Assembly: GCF_001746415.1 (NCBI RefSeq)
Contig: NZ_MEHJ01000001.1
Coordinates: 496,001 to 560,000 of the forward strand
Reading direction: 5' to 3'
Origin: Streptomyces agglomeratus
Lineage (GTDB): Bacteria > Actinomycetota > Actinomycetes > Streptomycetales > Streptomycetaceae
DNA: 64,000 bases
How positions within the stretch are numbered: the first letter of the stretch is position 1; each line of letters begins with the position of its first letter. This document shows positions 8,794 to 17,534 of the stretch, piece after piece. The translations under genes were made by a program, and so were the position numbers. Below the pieces are notes generated by a model. It ran no database searches. It was not told where the DNA came from and saw nothing but the letters and a program-made list of their open reading frames with translations.

Positions 8794-9599
8794 CTGGCTC
8801 ACCAGCACCTTCTATGCGCGTGCCGGGCTTCGCGCCGCATCGCCCACAGCGCCGGCCCGTTCCCCGGCAGCCGAAGCTTCTCTTGCACGGTCAAGCCGAA
8901 GTGCCCGTCGAGACAGCCGCAGCCGAGATGACGGCCCAGACCGACGAGCCGCTGCGCCTACTGGCGGCCGCCGACGGCAAGGGACGGATCGCGCTGCGCA
9001 TTGCGGGCACCTCCCCCCAAGGAGCACAAGCAGTTCACCCGACGGGCCACCGTGCAACGCGCCGCCGGGTAGAGGGAAGCAGCCGATGCCCGGGTCGTGG
9101 CCTCCCGTGAAGTCGAGTCTGCGGCGGCCCCCGGGGCAGTGGACGTCGTCCTGCTCCTGGGCGTGCTCGCCGGTGCGGATGGGACCGGGTTTTTGGGCTT
9201 TCTGACTGCTCATCACACAGGCGCGCGCATATCCGGCAGACCGGTCGACTTCTGCGAGTTGCGAGAGACCTCGACGCAAACGCGCGTGTCGCGGCCATCG
9301 TGGTGGCTACGGGATGGCTGTCGGACGGCAGAAGAGTCCTCAAGTCGGCACGCCGGGCACCCGGGCACTGAAGTCTTCGTGCGGCGACCTGCACCACATG
9401 CGCCGCACCAAAGAGAGTATCCGACCACGCCCACTCCAGGCCGCACCATTCTTTCACTCTTCGTATCTGCGGACACGCAGAATGAAAGAGGTTCTCACGT
9501 GTTTGCACTGTCAATTGCCCTGCGGTCAGGGGCCTAGCGTGGAAATGACGAATCATCGTCCTCCTCCAAAGAGCTCCAAACAGTCAGGAGTGATCGCGG
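8794..9599. other. No convincing gene (806 bases)
   Basis: Short overlapping frames on both strands are Arg/Pro/Ser-rich and lack starts with ribosome-binding sites. A small hairpin (TCTGCG, GACA loop, CGCAGA) lies at 9466-9481 before the next gene. The region may contain decayed sequence but nothing recognisable remains. Confidence 0.4.
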
Positions 9600-10211
9600 A
9601 TGACAGTCACGGCACAGAAGCGCGAAGCGTGGGCGCAAATACAGGCCCGCCCAAACACCCCGGACCTCGCAAGGTACCTCGACGAGGGACGCCCGCCGGT
9701 GAGCGGCGCCGTGCGTCCTCTCGAACCCGAGGTCCCCGTCGTCCTCGATGGCGAAGTATTCGAGGACCTCGAGCGGCTCAACGCCATCATGAGGAAGCAG
9801 GCAATCTACACCACTCGGCTGTCCGACGGAGGCGCCGTCGCTCTCGGAGTCTTCACGGACCGAGCGGCGATGCTCTCCGAGGCGCACTCGCTGGACAGAG
9901 AAGCGGCGTTGGACTTCGGGCTTCCCACCTTCACCAGGGTCTGGGAAGACGCCAACGAGGGCGGAGACCGTCTTGAACTGGAGCACGGCTTCCACTGGCC
10001 GAACCTCCTGAATGTCCCCAGGGGATTTCTCCACACGCAGAACTGGAACGACATCGTGTCGTCAATCAGCGTCTGCGCGTTCGACGTCGATCTCTTCTGG
10101 GACATCAACCTGTCAGGGCCTCAGTTCTTCGTTCCGGCAGGCAACCGTTTCCCGGACCTGAATGCCTTCGGGTGGAACGACGCGGTGTCTTCCTTCATCT
10201 GCTGGGAGTAG
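9600..10211 (+). CDS. Beta/gamma-crystallin-like protein
   Basis: The ATG at 9600 is preceded by AGGAG. The 203-residue protein has an alpha/beta N-terminal half that is not recognised. The C-terminal half resembles a beta/gamma-crystallin or peptidase-inhibitor-I36 fold: VDLFWDINLSGPQFFVPAG, then the Trp-containing FGWNDAVSSFICWE, which matches the usual Greek-key ending (NDxxSS). A second, weaker motif lies just before it (NWNDIVSSISVCAFD). No signal peptide is visible, unlike most bacterial proteins of this type. Calcium binding or protease inhibition is possible; inhibition is attractive given the S8 proteases in the window but remains speculative. Confidence 0.6.
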   Translation: MTVTAQKREAWAQIQARPNTPDLARYLDEGRPPVSGAVRPLEPEVPVVLDGEVFEDLERLNAIMRKQAIYTTRLSDGGAVALGVFTDRAAMLSEAHSLDREAALDFGLPTFTRVWEDANEGGDRLELEHGFHWPNLLNVPRGFLHTQNWNDIVSSISVCAFDVDLFWDINLSGPQFFVPAGNRFPDLNAFGWNDAVSSFICWE

Positions 10212-10277
10212 CAGGACAATTCATGCGGCCGGCCAGAGCAGGTCGGCTCCGCTTACGCCGCCGTCGTCTTCGGTAGA

Positions 10278-10345
10278 CCGCCGTGCACGGCGGCGGCGTG
10301 CAACCTGAATACCGGCCCGCCGTCGGGTGGTGGTAGCAGGTTGCA
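10278..10345. terminator. Hairpins between convergent genes
   Basis: The 16-bp palindrome CCGCCGTGCACGGCGG lies at 10278-10293. TGCAACCTG (10299-10307) pairs with CAGGTTGCA (10337-10345). They sit between the convergent crystallin-like and AraC genes, so a bidirectional terminator is likely, although there is no T-run. Confidence 0.5.
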
Positions 10346-10510
10346 TTGCGCGTCCAGCGCCAGCCAAAGGCAGGTTCACTGAGACGCAGTTGGCACGTAG
10401 ACCTGCAAGCCGACTACGGCGGTATCCACTCGTTGCCACAGTCGTACCGGCCGCAGGATCGCTCCTGACGCACGAGGAGAGCACAGCCCCCCCGGTCGCC
10501 GGACCGGAAC

Positions 10511-11449
10511 TCAAGCCGCCGCGGCGCGGAACGTGCTGGGACTCATGCCCTTGTGTCGTTTGAACGCGACACTGAAGCCGAAAGCGTCGGCATAGCCGAC
10601 GGACCTTCCGATCTGAGCGATGCTGAGGTCGGTGTCGGTCAGCAGCGCCTCGGCCTCGTCCATGCGACATTCCGTGAGGTAGGCGAGGGGCGGACGGCCC
10701 ATCAACTTGGTAAAGCGCTTGGCGAACAGCGCCCGGGAGACACCGGCTCGAGTGGCCAGCGACGCCACCGTCCATGCCTCGGCGGGCCGGTCGTGGAAGG
10801 CCTGCAGCGCGGGAGCGAGGACCGGGTCGGCGAGACCCCGGTACCAGCTGGGCGCGTCGGCGCCGGCCTGGTCGAACCAGCTGCGCAACGTGCACACCAG
10901 GGCCCAGTCGAGGAGCCGGTCCATCAGCGCCTGCGAACCGGCGGAGAGTTGGGCGGCGTCGGCGGCGGCCGTCTCCAGCCAGGCACAGACCTCGGCCTCC
11001 TCCTTGACCACCAGGACGGGCGGCAGAGCACGCAGGAGACGCTCGCAGCTGTGGCCCGATGCGCGGTAGGCGCCCACGATCAGCGCGGTCGCCTCCTGCG
11101 AGTCGGTGCCCCAGTGGATACCGCCGAGTTCCTGGGCGGTGCACTCGGTGTCCGTGGTGAAGCAGGCGATCTCGTACGCCGCATGGGAGCTGTGGACCGT
11201 GGCGGGATGGTCCGCGAGATGGAACGGTGCGGGGCCGCGCACGATGGCCGTATCGCCCACGCCGACCGCTCGCTCGGTGCCGTCGGGCAGCAGCAGGGTG
11301 CCCCCGCCGCGCAGCACGCTGATCATGATGAGCGGTGCGTCGTCGGCGAAGCGGATGGTCCAGGGCGCCGTCAGTACGGCGTGGCTGACGACCGAACCCT
11401 CGGCCCGGATGCCACTCAGCAGCGAACTCAAAGGATCCACAGAACGCAT
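10511..11449 (-). CDS. AraC-family regulator with cupin sensor
   Basis: The 312-residue protein starts at an ATG with AGGAGA upstream; longer frames exist but lack this site. The N-terminal half matches a cupin-type sensor (VLRGGGTLLLPDGTERAVGV, then HLADHPATVHS). The C-terminal half has two AraC helix-turn-helix motifs: WTVASLATRAGVSRALFAKR and LSIAQIGRSVGYADAFGFSV, followed by FKRHKGMSPSTFR. It is divergent from an NAD(P)H-quinone reductase gene, with 104 bases between them. That arrangement suggests that it controls the reductase in response to a small molecule such as a quinone or aldehyde. Confidence 0.9.
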   Translation of the reverse strand: MRSVDPLSSLLSGIRAEGSVVSHAVLTAPWTIRFADDAPLIMISVLRGGGTLLLPDGTERAVGVGDTAIVRGPAPFHLADHPATVHSSHAAYEIACFTTDTECTAQELGGIHWGTDSQEATALIVGAYRASGHSCERLLRALPPVLVVKEEAEVCAWLETAAADAAQLSAGSQALMDRLLDWALVCTLRSWFDQAGADAPSWYRGLADPVLAPALQAFHDRPAEAWTVASLATRAGVSRALFAKRFTKLMGRPPLAYLTECRMDEAEALLTDTDLSIAQIGRSVGYADAFGFSVAFKRHKGMSPSTFRAAAA

Positions 11450-11553
11450 CGTAGACGATCTCCTATGTTTCCGAGCGTTTCTCCCATGGATCATCCAAGT
11501 CGCCGTGGCTGTAATGGATTTATCGCATCGACCGAGACCAGCCGGGAGACACA

Positions 11554-12234
11554 GTGACGCAGCATGACAGCCAGGCCAGGACAGCCCTCGTGGTCGTCGC
11601 ACACCACCGCACCGATTCCCTCACTGCGCACACGGCCCGCCGTGCCGCCGCCCGGCTCGAAGCCGCCGGCTACCGCATCGATCTGCTCGACCTGCACGCC
11701 GAGGGGTTCGACCCGCGGATGAACATGTCGGACCAGCCGGACTGGGGCAACAGGGAGAAGACGTATTCGGACGAAGCGCACGCCCATATGCAGCGCATCC
11801 TCGACGCCGATGTCGTCGTCGCCGTCTTCCCGGTGTACTGGCAGAGCGTGCCCGCCATCCTCAAGGGCTGGATCGACCGCGTATGGAACTACGGGTTCGC
11901 CTACGGCCGCAGCAAGCCCCGCCTCGCCGGCAAGCGCATGCTGTGGCTGGGCCTGGCCGGCGCCACGGCCGACGATCCCATCGTGGAGGGGATGCAAACC
12001 GTCCTCGAAACCAATCTGAGCGAAGGCATCGCCTATTACTGCGGCTTCTCCCATTCCACCGTCGCCCTGCTCACCGACGCGGAGGATCGCCCGCAGCGCG
12101 TCGACGCCGAAGGCAACCTCCTAATCGGCGAAGCGGTCGCGGGCGCTGAGCGAGAGGCGCAGTACGCCGATCTCGACCGTCGTGCACGGGAGTTCGTGGA
12201 GGGCTTCGTCGCCGAGGAACTCGTGGCGGCCTGA
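11554..12234 (+). CDS. NAD(P)H:quinone oxidoreductase, flavodoxin-like fold
   Basis: The 226-residue protein starts at a GTG preceded by GGGAGA. It fits the Flavodoxin_2/MdaB-KefF family: ALVVVAHHRTDSLTAH is the FMN/FAD phosphate loop, DADVVVAVFPVYWQSVPAIL is the flavin-ring strand, and KGWIDRVWNYGFAYG follows it. These enzymes reduce quinones or act as modulators of K+ efflux using NAD(P)H in the cytosol. No Kef channel gene is nearby. The divergent AraC regulator is the probable control element. Length is normal for the family. Confidence 0.88.
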   Translation: MTQHDSQARTALVVVAHHRTDSLTAHTARRAAARLEAAGYRIDLLDLHAEGFDPRMNMSDQPDWGNREKTYSDEAHAHMQRILDADVVVAVFPVYWQSVPAILKGWIDRVWNYGFAYGRSKPRLAGKRMLWLGLAGATADDPIVEGMQTVLETNLSEGIAYYCGFSHSTVALLTDAEDRPQRVDAEGNLLIGEAVAGAEREAQYADLDRRAREFVEGFVAEELVAA

Positions 12235-12319
12235 CCGCCAGGGAGCCGGCGGCCCGTACGCACCCCGGGCCCCGGGCCTGTATCCGTGTGTCGGCCGTCC
12301 TCGCCGTGCGAGGCGTACG

Positions 12320-12925
12320 TCAGGGGCGCAGGCCAGTGTGTGCGAGGGCGACCGCGCTGAGGGTGGCGATGACCTCCTGGTCGCCCCGGCGCCAGGCGTC
12401 AGCGAATCCGCCGGGCGGCGTGGGCAGCTTGACGAGGGCGGCCGGCGGGCCGGTGAGAACGCGCAGGGCGAGCAGATCGGCGCCGCCCGGCGCGTCGGCG
12501 AGACGCCGGACGATCACGCTGCGGCGAATCCAGAGCAGGCGCGGGGGGAGCCACAGAACCAGGATGAGGAGCACGAGGATGACGATGAGAGCCGCAGTCG
12601 TCACATCGGCGACCCGGGTGACGGATTCCTGGATCGATTCGCCGGCGTCCGCGAAGCCGGTACTGGCATCGGCTGCGGACTGGAGCGGCTTCTTCAGGAC
12701 GTCGCCGATGAGCGGTACGTCCGACGCCGCGTCTCCGGCGTTGCCCAATTCCTCCGCGAGGCCGTCTCCGGAGCTCTCGACCTTCCGCCCCGGCTCGGCC
12801 AGCAGCATGATCATGTCTCGGACGAACAATGCCGCCCACACCGTGAGGGCGATCAGGGTCACGGCGATCAGGTCCACGAGCACCTGGCGGTTCCGGCGTG
12901 CGGGAGTCTGGGCGTAGAGGCGCAA
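12320..12925 (-). CDS. Membrane protein with two transmembrane helices
   Basis: The 201-residue protein has a first helix at about residues 17-42 (VDLIAVTLIALTVWAALFV). A polar extracytoplasmic loop of about 65 residues is rich in Asp/Ala/Ser (LAEELGNAGDAASDVP). A second helix covers about residues 111-130 (TTAALIVILVLLILVLWLPP), and a basic cytosolic tail carries RLLWIRRSVIVRRLADAP. It looks like a conserved actinobacterial membrane protein, but no function is recognised. It is convergent with the quinone reductase gene. Confidence 0.7.
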   Translation of the reverse strand: MRLYAQTPARRNRQVLVDLIAVTLIALTVWAALFVRDMIMLLAEPGRKVESSGDGLAEELGNAGDAASDVPLIGDVLKKPLQSAADASTGFADAGESIQESVTRVADVTTAALIVILVLLILVLWLPPRLLWIRRSVIVRRLADAPGGADLLALRVLTGPPAALVKLPTPPGGFADAWRRGDQEVIATLSAVALAHTGLRP

Positions 12926-13164
12926 CGGCGGGCTCCTGTTCTGTTCAGGGCGTCGAGCAGAATCGGCCGTCCCGCCGGCGAATCGGCCGGCCGGTCGTCG
13001 GGGTCAACTCTTCCACCCCGCTCCCCCGGCAAACGTGCAAGACGCGGACCCTGGCCGGCCCGGCGCCACGGTAGCCGCGACGCACCACGCTCCGGGGCCG
13101 GAACCGGCCCCGGAGCGGGACTTCCCCCGTGCACTTGGAAGCGTCGGGCGGCCAGGAGCACCGT

Positions 13165-13188
13165 TCAGGCACTCAGGCACTCAGGCAC
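13165..13188. repeat. Three 8-bp tandem repeats
   Basis: The unit TCAGGCAC occurs three times in a row in the non-coding stretch 12926-13558. Nothing suggests coding. The unit is too short to be a known iteron or array. Confidence 0.8.
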
Positions 13189-13344
13189 TGTATGGCGCGG
13201 TAGAGGCGCAGCTCGCGCTGTGTGGTCAGGGGCGGGAGGCCGGCCAGGATGAGGCGTCGGGCGCGGGGGGCTTTTGTCGGGCAGCGGCGTGCGGCTTTGC
13301 ACGGGCTTGCGAGGGCGGTGGGGCGCGGCAGGATATCGGCCAGG

Positions 13345-13421
13345 ATGTGGCCGGTGCGCCCTGGCAGTTGGTGCCCGCCGGCCTGAATGTGGCCGGTGCG
13401 CCCTGGCGGTTGGTGCCCGCC
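13345..13421. repeat. Tandem repeat, 42-bp period
   Basis: Two copies of a 35-bp segment start at 13345 and 13387. Each contains GTGGCCGGTGCGCCCTGGC, and the copies differ at one base. They lie next to the 3' end of the second S8 protease gene. The surrounding 12926-13558 stretch holds no convincing gene; this may be the remains of a decayed repetitive coding region. Confidence 0.75.
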
Positions 13422-13558
13422 TTGCGGACGCCCGGCAGCGGATCACCCTCGCCATGTGCGTCGGGAGCCGACGCCTCGTCCTGGAGGTCGGCTGCCGCCC
13501 GACCCGTGACCGCTGCCCCGACCCGAGCGAACGGGCCGGGACACTGCCTGTTTACGCG

Positions 13559-15592
13559 TCAAAGGATGCGCCAGGCGACGGCGTAAGGCTGAGCGAACAG
13601 GGTGATCCTATGAGCTCTGACGACGACCTCGGCCTCCCCGGCGGGGACATCCTGCCAGTGGACCTGCTCGACGTTGTTGACGCGGTCGAAGCCGGAACCC
13701 GTACCCATGTTGCCGTGGCGTTCCTGACCGTCCGCGCGGACGATCAGGTCGAGGTCGTTCTGCAGGGCTGCCCCAGGGGGGTCCGTCCAGACGACGGTCA
13801 CCTTCAGAGTGCGGGCCCCTCCCTCCGGAACGGTGATGTGGAAGGCACGCTCCTCCCCCTGGTCCAGTTCCCCGGCGTCGGTGAAGCCCGCCCGGCCGGC
13901 GTCGGTCGGCAGGACGACGGCACGCTGGAGGTTGACGAGGCCGAAGCCGGAGCTGTTGTTCGGCGACGGGCCCGCCTCGCTGGGGTCGTACTGACCGGCC
14001 AGTTCGTCGGCGCCGTTGATCAGCATGGCCTTGATGAGCGCGGCGCTGGGCTTCGGGGTGCCGTTCTTCACGAGCGTCTCGCGCAGCACCGCCACACAGC
14101 CGGCCACCAGCGGGGTGGCCATGCTAGTACCGCCTTGGAACATGAACGCGGGGTCCGTGGAGACACCGAAGTTCTGGGAGGCCGGCGCCAGCCGCGAGCG
14201 GGCGGACAGGATCGACGTGCCGGGGGCGACGACATCGGGCTTGAAGCGTCCCTCCTGGGACGGGCCGCGGCTGCTGAAGGCTGCCATCCCGTGGGGGCTG
14301 TCCGCCATCTTGTCGCCGTTGATCGGCGGGACCGGCCACCGGAACTGTCCGTTCTTCAGCTGACCGTACGTCTTGGAGAACTCGGGTCGGTTGCCCTCGC
14401 TGGCTCCCACGGTGATGACGTTCTTGGCCGCGGTCTCCCCGCTGACGGACCTCATGTTGATGCGTCCGTCCCCGTCCTGGTCCGTACCGGAGTTGCCCGC
14501 GGCGAAGAGGATGACGAAGTCCTTGTTGTCCCAGACCATCCGATCGGCCTCTTTGGCGGCCTGGTTGTAGGGCAGCCCCGGGGTGACCGGGCCCCACGAA
14601 TTGGTGTGGATCCGCGCCCCGTCCTCCAGGAAGGGCGGTTCGAACAGCTTGCGGAGGTTGCTCGGGATGCCGGAGAGAAAGCCATTCTCGTCCATCACGG
14701 ATTGCAGGACCAGTCTCGCCTCCGGAGCCGTTCCGGTGACGGGTCCGCCCATCGACGCCGACGTGCCGTCGCCGAGGACCGAGCCCGCCACATGGGTGCC
14801 GTGCCCGTCAGGGTCGTCCATCCGCTCGGGGCTCGTGCGGCCCAGGGCGACCAGCCGCTTGACCCGGCCGGTGAAGGCGGGGTGCACATTGGTGGTCGAG
14901 CCCTTGTCGAAGCCGGTGTCGGCGACGCACACGATCTGGCCCTCGCCCCGGAACTTCGTGCCGTTGAGCGACACGTGGGCGTTCAGCAGGGTGCCCGAGA
15001 CGGTGTTGTACAGGACCCGCTCGGGGACCTCCTCGATCTCCTTCACCTCGTCGAGCGAGGCGAGGGCGGGCAGGTCCTCATCGCGGATCGTGATGCGGAC
15101 CTTCTCGCCGTCGTTCTGTACGTCGCCGTAGCTGACTCCGGCCGCCGCCGCGATCCGGTCCCGCAGTCCGTCCTCACTCATGTCGACGTCCTCGTGCAGG
15201 ACGATGTCGACGAGGCGGGGTCGCGGACCCGCACCGCCCAGAGGCTCGGCCAGTTCGGCGACGCCCGTGCGCAGCCGGGCCGAGCGGAGCGACTGGCCGA
15301 TCTTGAAGCCGTTGAGGTACACGTCCGCCCAGGCCACGAAGGGCAGTGCGCGTACGGCGTCCAGATCGCTCGGCCGGTAGCCGCACAGATAGGTGTCGTC
15401 CGGAACGTATTCCTGGAGCACCACGCCGAGTTCCGAGAGCTGTTCCTTCTCCTCGGGCGTGGGTGGGTGTGTGGTCTGTACGAGCAGATAGTTGGACGCG
15501 GAGGCGTCCTCGGACACCAGCGATGCGGCGACCAGCTCCTCGGACTGGAGCAGTGGGTCCACCGTCACGCCGTTGATGGTGATACGGGCCAT
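13559..15592 (-). CDS. S8 serine protease with C-terminal beta-domain, no signal peptide
   Basis: The 677-residue protein starts at the ATG preceded by CGGGAG. A 210-residue N-terminal region precedes the catalytic domain (SNYLLVQTTHPPTPEEKEQL, then YVPDDTYLCGYRPSDLDAV). The triad is complete: Asp225 (VADTGFD), His264 (GHGTHVAG) and Ser490 (GGTSMATP), with Asn in FAAGNSGT and FSSRGPSQEG after it. The C-terminal 130 residues (LKVTVVWTDPPGAALQNDLD) resemble the jelly roll of the KP-43-like subgroup. Related enzymes are exported, but here the N-terminus (MARITINGVTVDPLL) has no signal. The gene stands alone, with decayed genes upstream. The substrate is unknown. Confidence 0.92.
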   Translation of the reverse strand: MARITINGVTVDPLLQSEELVAASLVSEDASASNYLLVQTTHPPTPEEKEQLSELGVVLQEYVPDDTYLCGYRPSDLDAVRALPFVAWADVYLNGFKIGQSLRSARLRTGVAELAEPLGGAGPRPRLVDIVLHEDVDMSEDGLRDRIAAAAGVSYGDVQNDGEKVRITIRDEDLPALASLDEVKEIEEVPERVLYNTVSGTLLNAHVSLNGTKFRGEGQIVCVADTGFDKGSTTNVHPAFTGRVKRLVALGRTSPERMDDPDGHGTHVAGSVLGDGTSASMGGPVTGTAPEARLVLQSVMDENGFLSGIPSNLRKLFEPPFLEDGARIHTNSWGPVTPGLPYNQAAKEADRMVWDNKDFVILFAAGNSGTDQDGDGRINMRSVSGETAAKNVITVGASEGNRPEFSKTYGQLKNGQFRWPVPPINGDKMADSPHGMAAFSSRGPSQEGRFKPDVVAPGTSILSARSRLAPASQNFGVSTDPAFMFQGGTSMATPLVAGCVAVLRETLVKNGTPKPSAALIKAMLINGADELAGQYDPSEAGPSPNNSSGFGLVNLQRAVVLPTDAGRAGFTDAGELDQGEERAFHITVPEGGARTLKVTVVWTDPPGAALQNDLDLIVRADGQERHGNMGTGSGFDRVNNVEQVHWQDVPAGEAEVVVRAHRITLFAQPYAVAWRIL

Positions 15593-15938
15593 GCCGAACT
15601 CCCGGAGAGTGTGGGGGGATGCAGAAGGGCGCGCACCTGGCAGCCGTGGCGCGCCCGGCACTGCCCGCGCCGACACCCACATGGCCGAAGCCCGTCCGGA
15701 CCGGCGGCATGCCAGGCCGCGTGGTTCCTTCCGTTCGACCAACACGCTAGGCGGGCGAGTGCCCACCTGCACGCCGAGCCCGGCCGGAGGCCCCCATCTG
15801 GGCTCGGTATTGGTCAGGGAGGGCGCACGACAGCAGCATCGGCCTGGACGCCACGCCTGCGCGGGGCGCGCGGAGGCGTGGAGTCGATCTCCGGGCCTGC
15901 ATGGCGCCGGCGGAGCTGCTGCCTGCGACGATGCGCTG
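15593..15938. other. Spacer with no recognisable gene
   Basis: The 346-base stretch upstream of the S8 gene has only shadow frames. It should hold the promoter of the minus-strand protease gene. No palindromic operator stands out. Confidence 0.4.
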
Positions 15939-16262
15939 GTGAGCCATGAGTTTGCGGTGTGGGACGGCAACCGTCCACTCGATGCCGACCAAGCGGGCTC
16001 GACCTACGACGAGCTCTACGAGCACTACATGTAGGCCTACTGCCGCGCATCGTGGCCTACGTGGAAGCTCTCGTCGCGCGATACCCAGACGATATCGACC
16101 GCGGTGACGTAAGGGCGTCTCCGGGTCATCGAGGAGGTATCGGGCCCGATCGTGGACATGCTTATGTCCCATGGCAAGGCTGAAGAGGTGTCCGAGTACG
16201 CCGCTGCACTGGCTCGCGAACACGGGCTCATCTGCTTCGACCCGCAGGGAGTGCCGCGTTCT
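15939..16262 (+). pseudogene. Broken gene for a small conserved Streptomyces protein
   Basis: Three pieces in different frames line up in order: SHEFAVWDGNRPLDADQAGS from the GTG at 15939, ending at a stop at 16034; RIVAYVEALVARYPDDIDRG; and GPIVDMLMSHGKAEEVSEYA to about 16262 (AREHGLICFDPQ). Together they resemble a common actinobacterial protein of about 120 residues that starts YDFAVWEG and ends LVCFDPQ. A stop and at least one frameshift separate them, so the gene is dead. Its original role is not known. Confidence 0.6.
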
Positions 16263-16269
16263 ACCTCCG

Positions 16270-16751
16270 TGCGACCAGACCCGTGGCGCCGAGGGAGACG
16301 GTGGACAGGGCGAAACAGAAGTGAGCGCCGGCCGCGACGTCCCGGTCGGTCGTCGGAGTTACTTCCCCGCCCATCGCCGGGACGCTCAGGAGCAGCATGA
16401 GGAGGCCACGGCGTACAGGGCGGCGACCGAGGCCGCACGCAGCCACAGAGCCAAAGTTCGGTTCTCGGGTATCAGGGCTGACCCGACGCCGACAAGGCGC
16501 CCGCCGCCCTGCTGGAGATGCTCCTGCACATGCTGGGCGTTGCGCCGGACGACGCCCGCTTACTCGCCCGTCGCGGCCTTCCCAGCCCCAGGTGCGGCCC
16601 GCGTTCGGTCGGCGCAGACTGGAATTGTGTGGCCCGGATGGAGGCGGTTGCACCATCACCGGGCTCGTCAGCCGCGCGGAATGCGCCCAGCGAGCACGCC
16701 GCATGGCTCTCCCAGCCTTGCCGGGCAAGTGTCGTTGACGAGGGATTGACC
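16270..16751. other. Decayed sequence
   Basis: No open frame with a start signal and family motif was found. Short stretches on both strands look like fragments of hydrophobic or helical proteins, but none can be named. Confidence 0.35.
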
Positions 16752-17534
16752 ATGTCAGTGCCAGGTCGGCAAGCCGTTCGCCTCCTGGTCGTGGCGTTCC
16801 TCGTCATTGTGGTTTCACTCGCTGCGGCCGGGGCGCAGGGCAGGGGCAGGTGCGGGACGGTGCCCGTACAGGGGGTGGCAATCGCGGGAGCATGGGCTGT
16901 CGGGCAATCCGCTCCTGATCGTGACTACTGCGACAGTTGTCCCTCGTGCCCCGAGTGTTCGGGCGAAGGGGAGGGAAACGTAGATCCCCCGAATCCTCCT
17001 CCTCCGCAGCCCCCTCCTCCCCCGCAGCCGCCCCCTCCGGAACAATCTCCTCCGCCCGAACAATCGCCGGAAGTTCCTCCAGAAGTACCTCCCGAGGTCC
17101 CGCCGGAAGAGCGTCCGGAAGTACCTCCACCGGTACCACCAGAAGTGCCTCCGCCGACACCCGACTCTCCGGCCGTGCCACCCGGGGTCGAGCCTCCCGG
17201 CACCGATGGATCCGACACCGACGCCCCGGACACGGACGTCCCCGGCACCGAAGACCGGGCGCCGGACGGTGACGAAGAGTCCGGAGCCTTGCCGATCGTC
17301 CTCGTACTGCTGGGCACCGCGATGGTCACCACGGCCGCCGTCGTCGGTGTCCGTCACCGGGGTCCGCGCTGGGTACACCGCCATGTGCACGCCGTACTGC
17401 GCAGCGGTCCCGGCCTCGACAGCGTGCGCCAGATCCGCGACTCGGATACGCCGGACCGCACGGTGCGGCTGGAGCCTCGCCGCGACCCCGGCGAGCAGAT
17501 CATCCAGGAGGAGGACGATCAATGGCGACCGTGA
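16752..17534 (+). CDS. Membrane protein with Cys knot and Pro-rich stalk
   Basis: The ATG at 16752 follows GAGGGA. The 260-residue protein starts with a signal/anchor helix (about residues 10-28, LLVVAFLVIVVSLAAAGA). A short segment with four Cys follows (Cys60, 63, 66 and 69 in YCDSCPSCPEC). A long Pro/Glu-rich stalk carries repeated PPE and PPEV units (about 79-150). After an acidic linker comes a second helix (about 185-207, LPIVLVLLGTAMVTTAAVVG) and a basic cytosolic tail. The last 13 bases overlap the next gene, so the two products are probably made together. It looks like a wall-spanning surface protein with a cytosolic partner; no family is recognised. Confidence 0.75.
   Translation: MSVPGRQAVRLLVVAFLVIVVSLAAAGAQGRGRCGTVPVQGVAIAGAWAVGQSAPDRDYCDSCPSCPECSGEGEGNVDPPNPPPPQPPPPPQPPPPEQSPPPEQSPEVPPEVPPEVPPEERPEVPPPVPPEVPPPTPDSPAVPPGVEPPGTDGSDTDAPDTDVPGTEDRAPDGDEESGALPIVLVLLGTAMVTTAAVVGVRHRGPRWVHRHVHAVLRSGPGLDSVRQIRDSDTPDRTVRLEPRRDPGEQIIQEEDDQWRP

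Noticed and set aside
12926-13558. CRISPR-like array in the repeat-containing spacer
   Set aside because: Only two or three copies of short units without unique spacers of even length, and no cas genes.
13274-15949. An 891-residue plus-strand open frame
   Set aside because: It is a shadow of the S8 protease on the minus strand; it has no family motifs and a random-looking Val/Gly/Arg composition.
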